Positions 16,904-25,065 of a stretch of DNA of 52,564 nucleotides are shown piece after piece. The notes beneath the pieces were generated by a model. The model worked only from the letters and a program-made list of their open reading frames with translations, was not told the origin of the DNA and made no database searches. Source of the stretch: Haliea sp. (GTDB taxonomy: Bacteria; Pseudomonadota; Gammaproteobacteria; Pseudomonadales; Halieaceae); contig JAHEBM010000020.1 in the NCBI GenBank assembly GCA_024642245.1, positions 1 to 52,564 on the forward strand, given 5' to 3'. Position 1 is the stretch's first letter, and each line of letters starts with the position of its first letter. Made by a program: the position numbers and the translations under genes.

Positions 16904-17698
16904 ATGGAACGTCAAATGAGCGCCAAAACCCTGAAGAAAACAGGACCCGCGGGAGCCAATGTTCGCGAATCGGTAAAGTCCGGGACCCTGGTTGAGAAGG
17001 CGCATGCGGCGCTGCGCAAAAACATTATCGCCGGCCGTCACCTGCCCGGGGAAAAGCTTCGCGTGGAGCATCTGAAGCGCGATTACGGCGTTGGCGGCGG
17101 AACCCTGCGCGAGGCCCTGACCCTGCTCATAGCCGACAAGCTGGTCGTTGCCGAGGGTCAGCGAGGCTTCAGGGTGGCTCTTGTCTCTGCCGACGACCTG
17201 GTCGATCTCAGCCGGATCCGGATACTGCTGGAAAAGGAAGCGATTCGGCAGTCTATCGCCCATGGGGATGACGAGTGGGAAGCCAGTGTTGTGTCGGCGG
17301 CACACATCCTCAGCCGGTCGACGAAGGCGTTCGCGGAGAACCCGCAGGACCAGGCCGTGTTCGACGAGTGGGAGCGCAGGCATCGCGACTTTCACCTTTC
17401 CCTGCTGTCCGCTGCACCGTCTGAGTGGACGCGGTATTTCCTGACGGTCGCCTACCAGCAGTATGAGCGTTACCGGCATATGTTCCTGGCGGTTGCCGAG
17501 GATTTTTACAAGGACCGCGACGCGGCCGCCGAACATGTGGCTATCCTGGAGGCGGTGCTGGCGCGGGATGCCGACCTGGCGGTGAGGCTGGTCGAGGAAC
17601 ATCTCACGCGATCCCTGGACGAGTGGGTGGGTTATTTTGAAAAAGTGGGCGCCTTTGATTCCAGCCGGGCGGCTCTCAGCGCCGGACAGGCGGATTAG
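16904..17698 (+). CDS. GntR-family (FCD/FadR-type) transcriptional regulator
   Basis: A 264-residue regulator. A winged helix-turn-helix occupies about residues 28-90 (LRVEHLKRDYGVGGGTLREAL with the GFRV wing), followed by an all-helical FCD ligand-binding domain with RHRDFHLSLL near 165 and a late VEEHL motif that supply metal/acid-binding histidines. Ligands of this subgroup are usually small organic acids, so a pathway acid is a likely effector. It is embedded between structural genes rather than divergent, implying co-expression with the operon it may control. ATG 16916 is an alternative start. Confidence 0.88.
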   Translation: MERQMSAKTLKKTGPAGANVRESVKSGTLVEKAHAALRKNIIAGRHLPGEKLRVEHLKRDYGVGGGTLREALTLLIADKLVVAEGQRGFRVALVSADDLVDLSRIRILLEKEAIRQSIAHGDDEWEASVVSAAHILSRSTKAFAENPQDQAVFDEWERRHRDFHLSLLSAAPSEWTRYFLTVAYQQYERYRHMFLAVAEDFYKDRDAAAEHVAILEAVLARDADLAVRLVEEHLTRSLDEWVGYFEKVGAFDSSRAALSAGQAD

Positions 17699-17757
17699 GG
17701 TGGGCGCCGACTGCGCCCTGGTGTGCTCCTTGTTGTTGACGACAGAGGCAGGCGTTA

Positions 17758-18834
17758 ATGGGCATTAATGCGATCGAAAAAGCACTGTGGCAGGCCAGCA
17801 ACAAGCCTGCCGATGCCAAGCGCTTGCGCGAGGACGCACATGCTTACCTGAAGGAATTCAGGATTGACGAGGAAGAGCGCTGGTTGCTCGCTGCCTGGGA
17901 CGTGCGGGGATTGATCGACCGTGGCGTGCATCCCATGATCATCATGATGGCCTTCGCTGCCGTCAACGGACCGTTCGCCGCGGCGGGCTACCAGGACAGG
18001 GTGCACGAGACAGAATCATTTTTTCCCGGACGATTTGCTGGCAAGGTCGCGGTAGTCACCGGCGCGGCCCAGGGTATCGGACTCGAAGTAGCCAGGCGAC
18101 TTGGGCAGGAAGGGGCGTCTGTTGTCATTGCCGATGTGGCCCAGGGTCCCACCAGCCAGGCGATCGAGTTCCTCCAGCGCATGGGCATCGCTGCCGTGGG
18201 GGCCACGGGCGATTTGTCGACTGCGGCGGGCGCCGAGGCGGCCATGGCATGCGCACACGATGCTTTCGGTGGACTGGATATCCTCGTCAACAATGTTGGC
18301 GGGGCAATATGGATGAAGCCGTTCTGGTATTTTTCGGAAGACGAAATACGGGCGGAGGTGGATCGAACCCTGTGGCCGACACTGTGGTGCTGCCGCGCGG
18401 TCATAGAGCACTTTCGCGCAAGAGGTGGTGGCGTCATCGTCAATATCGGGTCGAACGCGGCAAGCGACGGTGTGTACCGGATTCCCTATTCCGCCTGCAA
18501 GGGAGCTGTTGTCTCCCTCACCCGATCCCTGGCGGTAGAACTGGCGAGCCTCAATATCCGGGTTAACTGTGTCAGCCCCGGCGGGACTAACGCCCTGGCG
18601 CGCAAAACGCCGCGCGGTAAGTCAGAAGCGGACGAGCAGGAAACGCAATGGATGAACCAGTTCGTGAAGCTGGTCGGCAAGGAAGAATTGCTTTCGAAGT
18701 ACGCGACAGCCAGGGAACAGGCGTCAGTGATCGCCTTCCTGGCGTCCAGCGAGGCCAGCCATATTACGGGCGAGGTGCTGGAAACGGGCAGGCGTGGACT
18801 GCGGATATCGGAGGAGTTGGGCTTTGTTCCCTGA
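17758..18834 (+). CDS. LigA-type subunit fused to a BenD-like cis-diol dehydrogenase (SDR)
   Basis: A 358-residue two-part protein in one uninterrupted frame. Residues 1-82 are a LigA-type dioxygenase small subunit (LREDAHAYLKEF and DRGVHPMIIMMAF). Residues 92-358 are a short-chain dehydrogenase with the NAD motif TGAAQGIG at 101-108 and catalytic Ser232, Tyr244 and Lys248. The SDR half carries BenD-type signatures (LVNNVGGAIW, TLWCCRAV, SPGGT), as in dehydrogenases that re-aromatise benzoate cis-diols, often with decarboxylation. The linker is only about ten residues. A GTG at 18001 (codon 82) could start a separate SDR, but no stop separates the halves. The N-half is paralogous to the gene at 13129. 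I know of no described LigA-SDR fusion. Confidence 0.88.
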   Translation: MGINAIEKALWQASNKPADAKRLREDAHAYLKEFRIDEEERWLLAAWDVRGLIDRGVHPMIIMMAFAAVNGPFAAAGYQDRVHETESFFPGRFAGKVAVVTGAAQGIGLEVARRLGQEGASVVIADVAQGPTSQAIEFLQRMGIAAVGATGDLSTAAGAEAAMACAHDAFGGLDILVNNVGGAIWMKPFWYFSEDEIRAEVDRTLWPTLWCCRAVIEHFRARGGGVIVNIGSNAASDGVYRIPYSACKGAVVSLTRSLAVELASLNIRVNCVSPGGTNALARKTPRGKSEADEQETQWMNQFVKLVGKEELLSKYATAREQASVIAFLASSEASHITGEVLETGRRGLRISEELGFVP

Positions 18835-18858
18835 TTCGGGACCGGTAGCGGCAGCCCC

Positions 18859-18880
18859 TGCGCGGACGGTGTACCGCGCA
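18859..18880. promoter_or_regulatory. Hairpin or operator-like inverted repeat before oxygenase 2
   Basis: Perfect 7-bp arms TGCGCGG (18859-18865) and CCGCGCA (18874-18880) are separated by eight bases in the 107-bp gap between the fusion gene and alpha subunit 2. No T-run follows, so a rho-independent terminator is unlikely. A transcript-stability hairpin or regulator site is possible. Confidence 0.4.
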
Positions 18881-18941
18881 CTATAGGAATGGAATAAATC
18901 GTGAAACCAATACAGCAATCGAACACCCATGGGAGGTTCAG

Positions 18942-20129
18942 ATGAACATGAAAGCTGGAGCAGCACCGGATCTTGCCTGGCCATCGGATGTCACCGATGT
19001 GCCCTCGGAGGTATTTGTACGAAAAGATATCTTCGAGGAAGAGCTGGAAAGGATTTTTTACGGGCCCTACTGGCATACCGTGGGGCACGAGGCGGAGATT
19101 CCCAACCCGGGGGACTTCAAGACCATTGACCTCGGGCGGGTTCCCCTGCTTGTCGCGCGCGGCAAGGATGGGGTGGTGCGGGTTTTTATCAATGCCTGCT
19201 CACACCGGCAGAACCAGGTTGAAACGGCCCCCTGCGGGAATCGCAAGGGTTTTGAGTGCCCCTATCACCGCTGGACCTTTAAAAACGATGGCAGCCTGGC
19301 CGGCTGCCCCGGGTCGGAAGACTTCTCGCCAAAATTCAGGAAAGAAGACTACGGGTTGAAGCAGGTTAACATGACCAATGTGTTCGGGCTGATCCTGGTG
19401 AGCCTGGCCGACAATCCGCCGGATATCGACACCTATCTCGACCGCGGCAAGCAGAATCTCGAGAAGCAGATTGGCCACAAGGAAGGCCTCCAGTTGCTTG
19501 GCTACCAGAAAGTACGCTACGGCTGTAACTGGAAAGTCATCATGGACAACGATGGCTACCACGCGCCATTGCTGCACACGGGCTTCCGTCTCCTGGGTTG
19601 GCAATCCGGTGGCGGCGAGCAGTTTGTCCGCGACTACAGCGCCGGGGTGGAGTCACAGCTGGTGCCTGGCAAGTCCACGGGTATTCTCAAGGATTCATCG
19701 CTGATCGAGTTCAAGGATTCCCAATGGGATGCCGGTTCATTTGTAACCGGTATCTTCCCCGCCACTATTCTCGTAAAGCATATGGACGTTATCAGTATCC
19801 GGTTTCCGATTGTCCGCTCGGTCGACTGTACGGAAATACATTACGCGTATTTTGCCAAGGGCGGTGACAGTGAGGAGACCATCAAGCACCGGGTTCGCCA
19901 GGCCTCCAACCTGCTGGGACCGTGTGGCATGATCAGTATGGAGGACGCGGCTATTTTCCGGCGCATTCAGCTTGCTGCCGAGGCCCGTGGCACGGCGATT
20001 TTCCAGAAGGGGGTCAAGGACCTGAAGTCCATTCCGAACCAGTTCCTGCAGAACGATGAGAGCCCAAATATACCGCGCTGGGATCACTACCGGCGGCTTA
20101 TGGGCTTTTCCAAGAAAGGAGAAGCATGA
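18942..20129 (+). CDS. Rieske ring-hydroxylating oxygenase alpha subunit 2 (atypical Rieske motif)
   Basis: A 395-residue large subunit, shorter than alpha 1. Cluster ligands Cys86, His88, Cys106 and His109 are present, but the flanking motif is unusual: CSHRQN instead of CxHRG and CPYHRW instead of CxxHGW. Asp204, His207 and His212 (NDGYHAPLLH) provide the electron bridge and iron ligands, and SMEDAAIF near residue 330 may supply the acidic ligand. The following gene, overlapping its stop, is a beta subunit. Substrate unknown; divergence from alpha 1 suggests a different ring or a carboxylated substrate, consistent with the adjacent BenD-like half. Start ATG 18942 follows GGGAGG. Confidence 0.88.
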   Translation: MNMKAGAAPDLAWPSDVTDVPSEVFVRKDIFEEELERIFYGPYWHTVGHEAEIPNPGDFKTIDLGRVPLLVARGKDGVVRVFINACSHRQNQVETAPCGNRKGFECPYHRWTFKNDGSLAGCPGSEDFSPKFRKEDYGLKQVNMTNVFGLILVSLADNPPDIDTYLDRGKQNLEKQIGHKEGLQLLGYQKVRYGCNWKVIMDNDGYHAPLLHTGFRLLGWQSGGGEQFVRDYSAGVESQLVPGKSTGILKDSSLIEFKDSQWDAGSFVTGIFPATILVKHMDVISIRFPIVRSVDCTEIHYAYFAKGGDSEETIKHRVRQASNLLGPCGMISMEDAAIFRRIQLAAEARGTAIFQKGVKDLKSIPNQFLQNDESPNIPRWDHYRRLMGFSKKGEA

Positions 20130-20620
20130 TGAGTTCAATGACACAAGAAGTGCTGGCCACGATCGACGACCTCCAGAACCGCTATATTGCGGCACTGGAT
20201 GGCAAGGACATCACCGCCTGGGCGGGGACCTTCAGTGAGCAGGACGAGGCTACTTACATCTGTCGTTCAGCGGAAAACGAGGCCATGGGATGGCCGATCG
20301 CGCTGATGCTGGACGATTGCCGGGCGCGTATCCTGGATCGCATTACCTTTATCACAAAAATCTGGAAGGGAACATTCCAGGATTACCGCACGCGCCATTT
20401 CACCCAGAGGTTGTCCTGCGAACAGGAATCGGACACGGTATTTCGTGTACGCAGTAACTTTTCGATCGAGTATACGCTGGATCCCAACGCGTCCAGCACC
20501 CTGGCCACGGGTCTATATGAAGACGTCGTCGTGATCGAAAAGGGAGAGGCACGCTTCCTGTCGAAGCGCGCTGTCTATGACACCACGGTGCTTCCTAACT
20601 ATATCGTCTATCCCTTCTAA
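20126..20620 (+). CDS. Rieske oxygenase beta (small) subunit 2
   Basis: A 164-residue NTF2-like small subunit (YIAALDGKDITAWAGTF near the start; late segment YEDVVVIEKGEARFLSKRAVYDTT). It overlaps the alpha 2 stop codon, so translation is coupled. Two consecutive ATGs (20126 and 20129) are possible. The second has better spacing (seven bases) from AGGAG at 20117-20121. Partner of alpha subunit 2. Confidence 0.87.
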   Translation: MMSSMTQEVLATIDDLQNRYIAALDGKDITAWAGTFSEQDEATYICRSAENEAMGWPIALMLDDCRARILDRITFITKIWKGTFQDYRTRHFTQRLSCEQESDTVFRVRSNFSIEYTLDPNASSTLATGLYEDVVVIEKGEARFLSKRAVYDTTVLPNYIVYPF

Positions 20621-20650
20621 TGGGCTCTCTAACTGTCAGGGGAAGTCGGT

Positions 20651-22267
20651 GTGGACACGTTTGACTATATCGTCGTGGGTGCCGGCTCCGCCGGATGTGT
20701 GCTTGCGAACCGCCTGACAGAAGACGCCCGGTTTCGGGTGTTGCTGCTGGAGGCGGGACCCTCGGACGGCTCGCCTCTGATTGGCATGCCAAAGGGTTTC
20801 GGCGCACTGCTGCAGAATACCACGCACGTGCGCCATTTCTCGACCGAGGCGCCTGCAGATGGCTCGATGCGTACAGAGGACTGGCCCCGGGGCATGACGC
20901 TGGGGGGCTCCAGCTCCGTGAATGGCACGCTGTATGTCCGGGGACAGCCACAGGATTACGATGACTGGGAAGCCCTGGGAGCCGACGGCTGGGGCTGGAA
21001 GGTGATTGGCGAGTGCTACAAGAAGCTCGAGGATAACGCCCTGGGCCCGGACGGTGTGCGTGGTGTTGGCGGGCCGCTTCACGTGTCGCCTCACGACGAT
21101 CCCAGTGCGCTCAGCGAGGCGGTGATCGATGCGGGTGTCGCACTCGGGCTTCCGCGCCGGGAGGATGTCAACGGACTTGACCAGGAAGGCATCGGTTACG
21201 TGATGCGAACCATAAAGGATGGCGTGCGGGTCAGTGCGTCGAGTGCATTCCTCCACCCGATCAAACAGCGCAAAAACCTGGTCATTCAAACCAGGACCTT
21301 CGTTGAGAAAATTGTTCTGGAGGGAACGCGGGCCACGGGCATCGTCTGTCGACGCGGAGGAAAACGCGTGGAATACCGGGCCGCCAGGGAAGTCATTCTC
21401 TGTGCCGGTTCCATTCAATCACCCCAGCTGCTGCAGCTGTCGGGGATCGGGCCGGCGGCCCACCTGCGCTCGCTGGGCATCGACGTGGTGCACGACAGCC
21501 CGGGTGTGGGACAGAACCTGCGAGAGCACTGGATGGCCATCGTCCAGCAGAAACTCAAAGGACCCCTGAGCCACAACAGGCAGTTTTCCGGCTTTCGCCT
21601 GCTCGCAAATGCGCTACAGTATTTTCTGTTCAAGAAGGGACTGATGTCGACCAGTACCCATGAAGTCTGCGAGTTTGTAAAAACGCAACCGGGCCTGGAT
21701 AGACCTGACGCGGAGGTTGTCTACGCCCCTATCTCTATAGTTCAGGGCGGCGAGGAAGCTAAATTTGCTTTCGAGCCCTGGCACGGCATACAGATACACG
21801 GCTTCCAGATGAGGCCCCAAAGCCAGGGCAGCATTATGATCCGGTCTGCGGACCCCGCTGCTGCGCCCCTGATAAGGCCCAATTATTTCAGCGAGGAAGT
21901 GGATCGTCGTGCCGCCGTGGACATCGTGCGGCATATACGCCGCTTGTTGAGCCAGCCCGGCCTGCGGGAGTTTGTCGCAGAAGAGACACTTCCGGGTCCC
22001 GGTGTTGAAAGCGACGAGGATATCCTCGCTACGGTGAAACGCACCGGCAGCTCTGTCTTTCATGCCGCGGGAACCTGCAAAATGGGTCGGGACCCCATGG
22101 CGGTTGTCGACCCCAGCTTGCGTGTGCGTGGTGTCTCTGGCCTGCGGGTGGCGGATGCCTCGGTGATGCCGACCCTGGTGTCGGGGAATACCAACGCAGC
22201 GGCCATGGTCATCGGCTGGCGCGCATCGGACCTTATTCTCGAGGATTCCCCGGGCAATGGTGGCTGA
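20651..22267 (+). CDS. GMC-family FAD-dependent alcohol oxidoreductase
   Basis: A 538-residue glucose-methanol-choline oxidoreductase. It has the FAD-binding motif [15 protein letters not shown] at 8-22, the second GMC signature around 255-270 ([18 protein letters not shown]), and a C-terminal catalytic region with [10 protein letters not shown] and [19 protein letters not shown]. The start is GTG 20651, with AGGGGA upstream. Family role: oxidation of primary alcohols to aldehydes with electrons passed to a quinone or O2. Its place before an SDR and aldehyde dehydrogenase suggests stepwise oxidation of an alkyl or hydroxymethyl side chain. Confidence 0.9.
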   Translation: MDTFDYIVVGAGSAGCVLANRLTEDARFRVLLLEAGPSDGSPLIGMPKGFGALLQNTTHVRHFSTEAPADGSMRTEDWPRGMTLGGSSSVNGTLYVRGQPQDYDDWEALGADGWGWKVIGECYKKLEDNALGPDGVRGVGGPLHVSPHDDPSALSEAVIDAGVALGLPRREDVNGLDQEGIGYVMRTIKDGVRVSASSAFLHPIKQRKNLVIQTRTFVEKIVLEGTRATGIVCRRGGKRVEYRAAREVILCAGSIQSPQLLQLSGIGPAAHLRSLGIDVVHDSPGVGQNLREHWMAIVQQKLKGPLSHNRQFSGFRLLANALQYFLFKKGLMSTSTHEVCEFVKTQPGLDRPDAEVVYAPISIVQGGEEAKFAFEPWHGIQIHGFQMRPQSQGSIMIRSADPAAAPLIRPNYFSEEVDRRAAVDIVRHIRRLLSQPGLREFVAEETLPGPGVESDEDILATVKRTGSSVFHAAGTCKMGRDPMAVVDPSLRVRGVSGLRVADASVMPTLVSGNTNAAAMVIGWRASDLILEDSPGNGG

Positions 22268-22354
22268 ACACCGGTACTGTCGGCGTAGCACGGGTGGCGT
22301 ACTTCCTGTAGCCCCTGCAACGCATGTTCTTCAAGTTGAACAAGAGAAATAGTG

Positions 22355-22666
22355 ATGGATATGATCAAGGTTTGTGATACGGCCGATGTAAAGCCCGGTG
22401 AAATGCTGGCCATTGAAATGGACGAGTTGCCGCCGGTGGCGGTGTACAACGTCGATGGTGAGTTTTACGCGACCTCCAATATTTGCACCCACGCCATTGC
22501 CATACTCACGGAGGGCTATTTCGAGGGAGATACTGTGGAATGTGCCCTGCATGGTGGGTGTTTTAATGTACGGACCGGTGAGGCGACGGAATTTCCCTGC
22601 GAGGAGCCCCTGGAAACATTCGAGGTGCAGGTGAGCGACGGGGCAGTTTTTGTCAGGGCGCCCTAG
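22355..22666 (+). CDS. Rieske-type ferredoxin of the ring-hydroxylating oxygenases
   Basis: A 103-residue ferredoxin like NahAb/BphF, with cluster ligands Cys44, His46, Cys63 and His66 (CTHAIA and CALHGG), one residue from NahAb numbering. It carries electrons from the reductase (11045) to the oxygenase alpha subunits. As the only such ferredoxin here it probably serves both oxygenases. ATG 22355 and ATG 22361 are both possible; GTG 22352 lies immediately upstream. Confidence 0.92.
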   Translation: MDMIKVCDTADVKPGEMLAIEMDELPPVAVYNVDGEFYATSNICTHAIAILTEGYFEGDTVECALHGGCFNVRTGEATEFPCEEPLETFEVQVSDGAVFVRAP

Positions 22667-22733
22667 GGGGTCCCGGCTGGACACTCTCGCGGCTTTTCGC
22701 GGTAAAAAGTAAATAACACGAAGGAGAGACAAT

Positions 22734-23483
22734 ATGAGTCAGAAAGTAGCATTGGTTACGGGGGCGGCAGCAGGTATCGGCGCCGCGATTTGTCGGCGCC
22801 TGGCAGCAGACGGTATAGCAGTCGGCGTGCTCGACCTGAATATCGCAGATGCGACCAAGGTGGCGAATGGTATTGTATCGAGCGGTGGCAAGGCGATCGC
22901 GCTGCAGGCCAGCGTGGCGGATCGGGCACAGGTAAATACGGCTTTGGACAGTCTGCGCAGCGAGTTCGGTCCCGTCACCATCGTCGTCAATAATGCCGGC
23001 ATCACCGGATGGGTTCCTTTTGAAGAGCTGACCGATGAGCTGTGGGACCGCATGATGGAGATCAATCTCAAGGGTACCTTCATCGTCACACAGCTTGCCC
23101 TGCCGGATATGAAGGCGGCGCAGTGGGGGCGTATCGTCAATATTTCCTCCTCCAGTGCGCAGTCGGGTACCGCGACCATGGCGCATTACTCGGCATCAAA
23201 AGGCGGGGTCATTTCCCTGACCCGAACACTGGCGCTGGAGCTGGGTCCGCTGGGTATCACCGTGAACAATATTCCCCCCGCGTCTATCGCCGGCACCGTC
23301 ATGTTCGAGGCCACGAAAGACAAGATGCCGATGCCCGTGGAGGCAATCCAGAAAATGCTGCCTGTGCGCCGCCTGGGCGAGCCGGAAGATATTGCCAACG
23401 CCTGTGCCTGGCTTGTTTCCGAGGACAGCAGTTATGTGACCGGCCAGACCATTGGCGTCAATGGCGGCAGGGTCGTGTCCTGA
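22734..23483 (+). CDS. Short-chain dehydrogenase/reductase
   Basis: A 249-residue classical SDR with TGAAAGIG at 9-16, NNAG near 86-89, a catalytic Ser in NISSSSAQ, and YSASK. The end GQTIGVNGGRVVS is typical. An AAGGAGAGAC ribosome site precedes ATG 22734. Likely an alcohol or dihydrodiol dehydrogenase acting within the catabolic operon. The sequence resembles the FabG-like group and does not decide the substrate. Confidence 0.88.
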   Translation: MSQKVALVTGAAAGIGAAICRRLAADGIAVGVLDLNIADATKVANGIVSSGGKAIALQASVADRAQVNTALDSLRSEFGPVTIVVNNAGITGWVPFEELTDELWDRMMEINLKGTFIVTQLALPDMKAAQWGRIVNISSSSAQSGTATMAHYSASKGGVISLTRTLALELGPLGITVNNIPPASIAGTVMFEATKDKMPMPVEAIQKMLPVRRLGEPEDIANACAWLVSEDSSYVTGQTIGVNGGRVVS

Positions 23484-23550
23484 AAAACCTGACCTTACAG
23501 CGCGACAGGCCCGCTCCTGTTGCCGGCGCCAAACCTGGGAGGTGATTGTG

Positions 23551-25017
23551 ATGTCGTCTACTGTCAACGCGCACGGCGCTGTGGATGAGAACCCCGCCGG
23601 CGACCCGGTTAGGCAGATGCTCGAGGCCAGGCTTGCCGTTCAGCGCGCGGCTGTAGAGCAGGAGCCTTACCCCGAACTCAAGGTCCGCAGGGATCGCCTG
23701 CAGCGCGCGCTGGATGCGGTGCTCAGTAATGAGAAACGCATAGTCGAGGCAACCCAGGCGGATTTCGGGCAGCGCCCCGAGCTCAGCACCCTGCTGGCTG
23801 ACCTGCTGTATCCGGTCAGCGCGTTGCGTCACGCCCTGAAGCATGTCGAGCGCTGGATGCGCCCGGAAAAACGCAAGGCGGACTTTCCATTTAATGTGCT
23901 TGGCGCCCGGGCTTCTGTGTTTTACCAGCCCCTGGGTGTCGTGGGCATCATGGCGCCCTGGAATTTGCCTTTTGGTCTTGGTTACGCGCCCCTGGCGGGC
24001 GTTCTCGCCGCGGGTAACCGGGCGATGATCAAGCCCTCGGAACTGACACCGCATACGTCTGCCGTTATGGCCCAGATTACCGAGGCGGCGTTTGCCCCTT
24101 CTGAGGTCACGGTCGTCGAAGGCGCCGTGGACGTGGCCAGCCGCTTCTCCTCACTGCCTTTTGACCACCTGATTTTTACCGGCAGTGCGCCGGTTGCGCG
24201 CCACGTGATGCGTGCAGCAGCAGATAACCTCACGCCGCTTACCCTTGAGCTCGGGGGCAAGGCACCGGTGATCATCGCCAGGGGAGCTGACCTTGAAACC
24301 GCGGTTACCAAGGTCGTCAACTTCAAGATGGGCAATGCGGGCCAGGCCTGCATGGGTATTGACCATGTTCGCGTACACCACAGCGACCTGGAAGCTTTTG
24401 TTGCCGCATTGAAGAACAGGATGGCACGGTACTTTCCCGACTATGCCAGTAACCCCGATGTATGCCATGTCTTTCTGCAGAGCCAGCGCCAGCGGCTTGC
24501 AGGCCTTGTCGAGGACGCGGCGCAGCGAGGTGCGAGAATCGAGTTGATTGGCGCGGACAGCACCGGTCAGCTGGCGTCGGAGCCGATGTTTCCGATGGTC
24601 CTGGTCATCGATCCACCCCTGGATGCCGGGGTCATGCGGGAGGAAATTTTTGGCCCGGTGTTACCCGTGGTCGCCTACGATACGCTGGAGGAGGTGGCCT
24701 CCCAGGTGCGTGCCGGGCAGAGACCGCTGGCGCTGTATTTCCTGGGCGGCAATAAGGAGCAGCAGGAATACATCCTGCGCAATACCTGGGCCGGCGGTGT
24801 CACCTTCGACGATATCATGCTGCATGCGCTCACCCAGGACCTCCCCTTTGGTGGCGTGGGTGAGAGCGGCATGGGTCGTTATGGCGGTCATGCCGGCTTC
24901 AAAACCTTTTCCAATGCCAAGTCGGTGGCGCATCCGCCGCGGATTAACATCATGAAAATGGAGCCGCCCTATACCGCCAAAATGGTCTCGACCATTCGGG
25001 GTTTGCTCAAGTCCTGA
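23551..25017 (+). CDS. Aldehyde dehydrogenase (coniferyl-aldehyde-dehydrogenase-like)
   Basis: A 488-residue NAD(P)-dependent aldehyde dehydrogenase. It shows APWNLPF near 142, the general base Glu in LELGGKAP, and the catalytic Cys in GNAGQACMG (about residue 268). The short C-terminus and overall layout resemble the CalB/AlkH-type branch. The frame is open upstream into the SDR gene, but ATG 23551, with GGGAGG upstream, gives the natural start. It is the last gene of the plus-strand block and could oxidise the aromatic aldehyde released by the NahE-like aldolase or the product of the GMC enzyme. Confidence 0.9.
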   Translation: MSSTVNAHGAVDENPAGDPVRQMLEARLAVQRAAVEQEPYPELKVRRDRLQRALDAVLSNEKRIVEATQADFGQRPELSTLLADLLYPVSALRHALKHVERWMRPEKRKADFPFNVLGARASVFYQPLGVVGIMAPWNLPFGLGYAPLAGVLAAGNRAMIKPSELTPHTSAVMAQITEAAFAPSEVTVVEGAVDVASRFSSLPFDHLIFTGSAPVARHVMRAAADNLTPLTLELGGKAPVIIARGADLETAVTKVVNFKMGNAGQACMGIDHVRVHHSDLEAFVAALKNRMARYFPDYASNPDVCHVFLQSQRQRLAGLVEDAAQRGARIELIGADSTGQLASEPMFPMVLVIDPPLDAGVMREEIFGPVLPVVAYDTLEEVASQVRAGQRPLALYFLGGNKEQQEYILRNTWAGGVTFDDIMLHALTQDLPFGGVGESGMGRYGGHAGFKTFSNAKSVAHPPRINIMKMEPPYTAKMVSTIRGLLKS

Positions 25018-25037
25018 AGCAAGTGCAGGTGGCGGTG

Positions 25038-25053
25038 GGCCCGGCAGCGGGCC
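25038..25053. terminator. GC-rich hairpin between convergent genes
   Basis: GGCCCG, a four-base loop GCAG, and CGGGCC form a perfect 6-bp stem in the 48-bp gap between the convergent aldehyde dehydrogenase and CitE-like genes. No T-run follows in either direction, so termination efficiency is uncertain. Confidence 0.4.
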
Positions 25054-25065
25054 ATAGCCGCGCAA

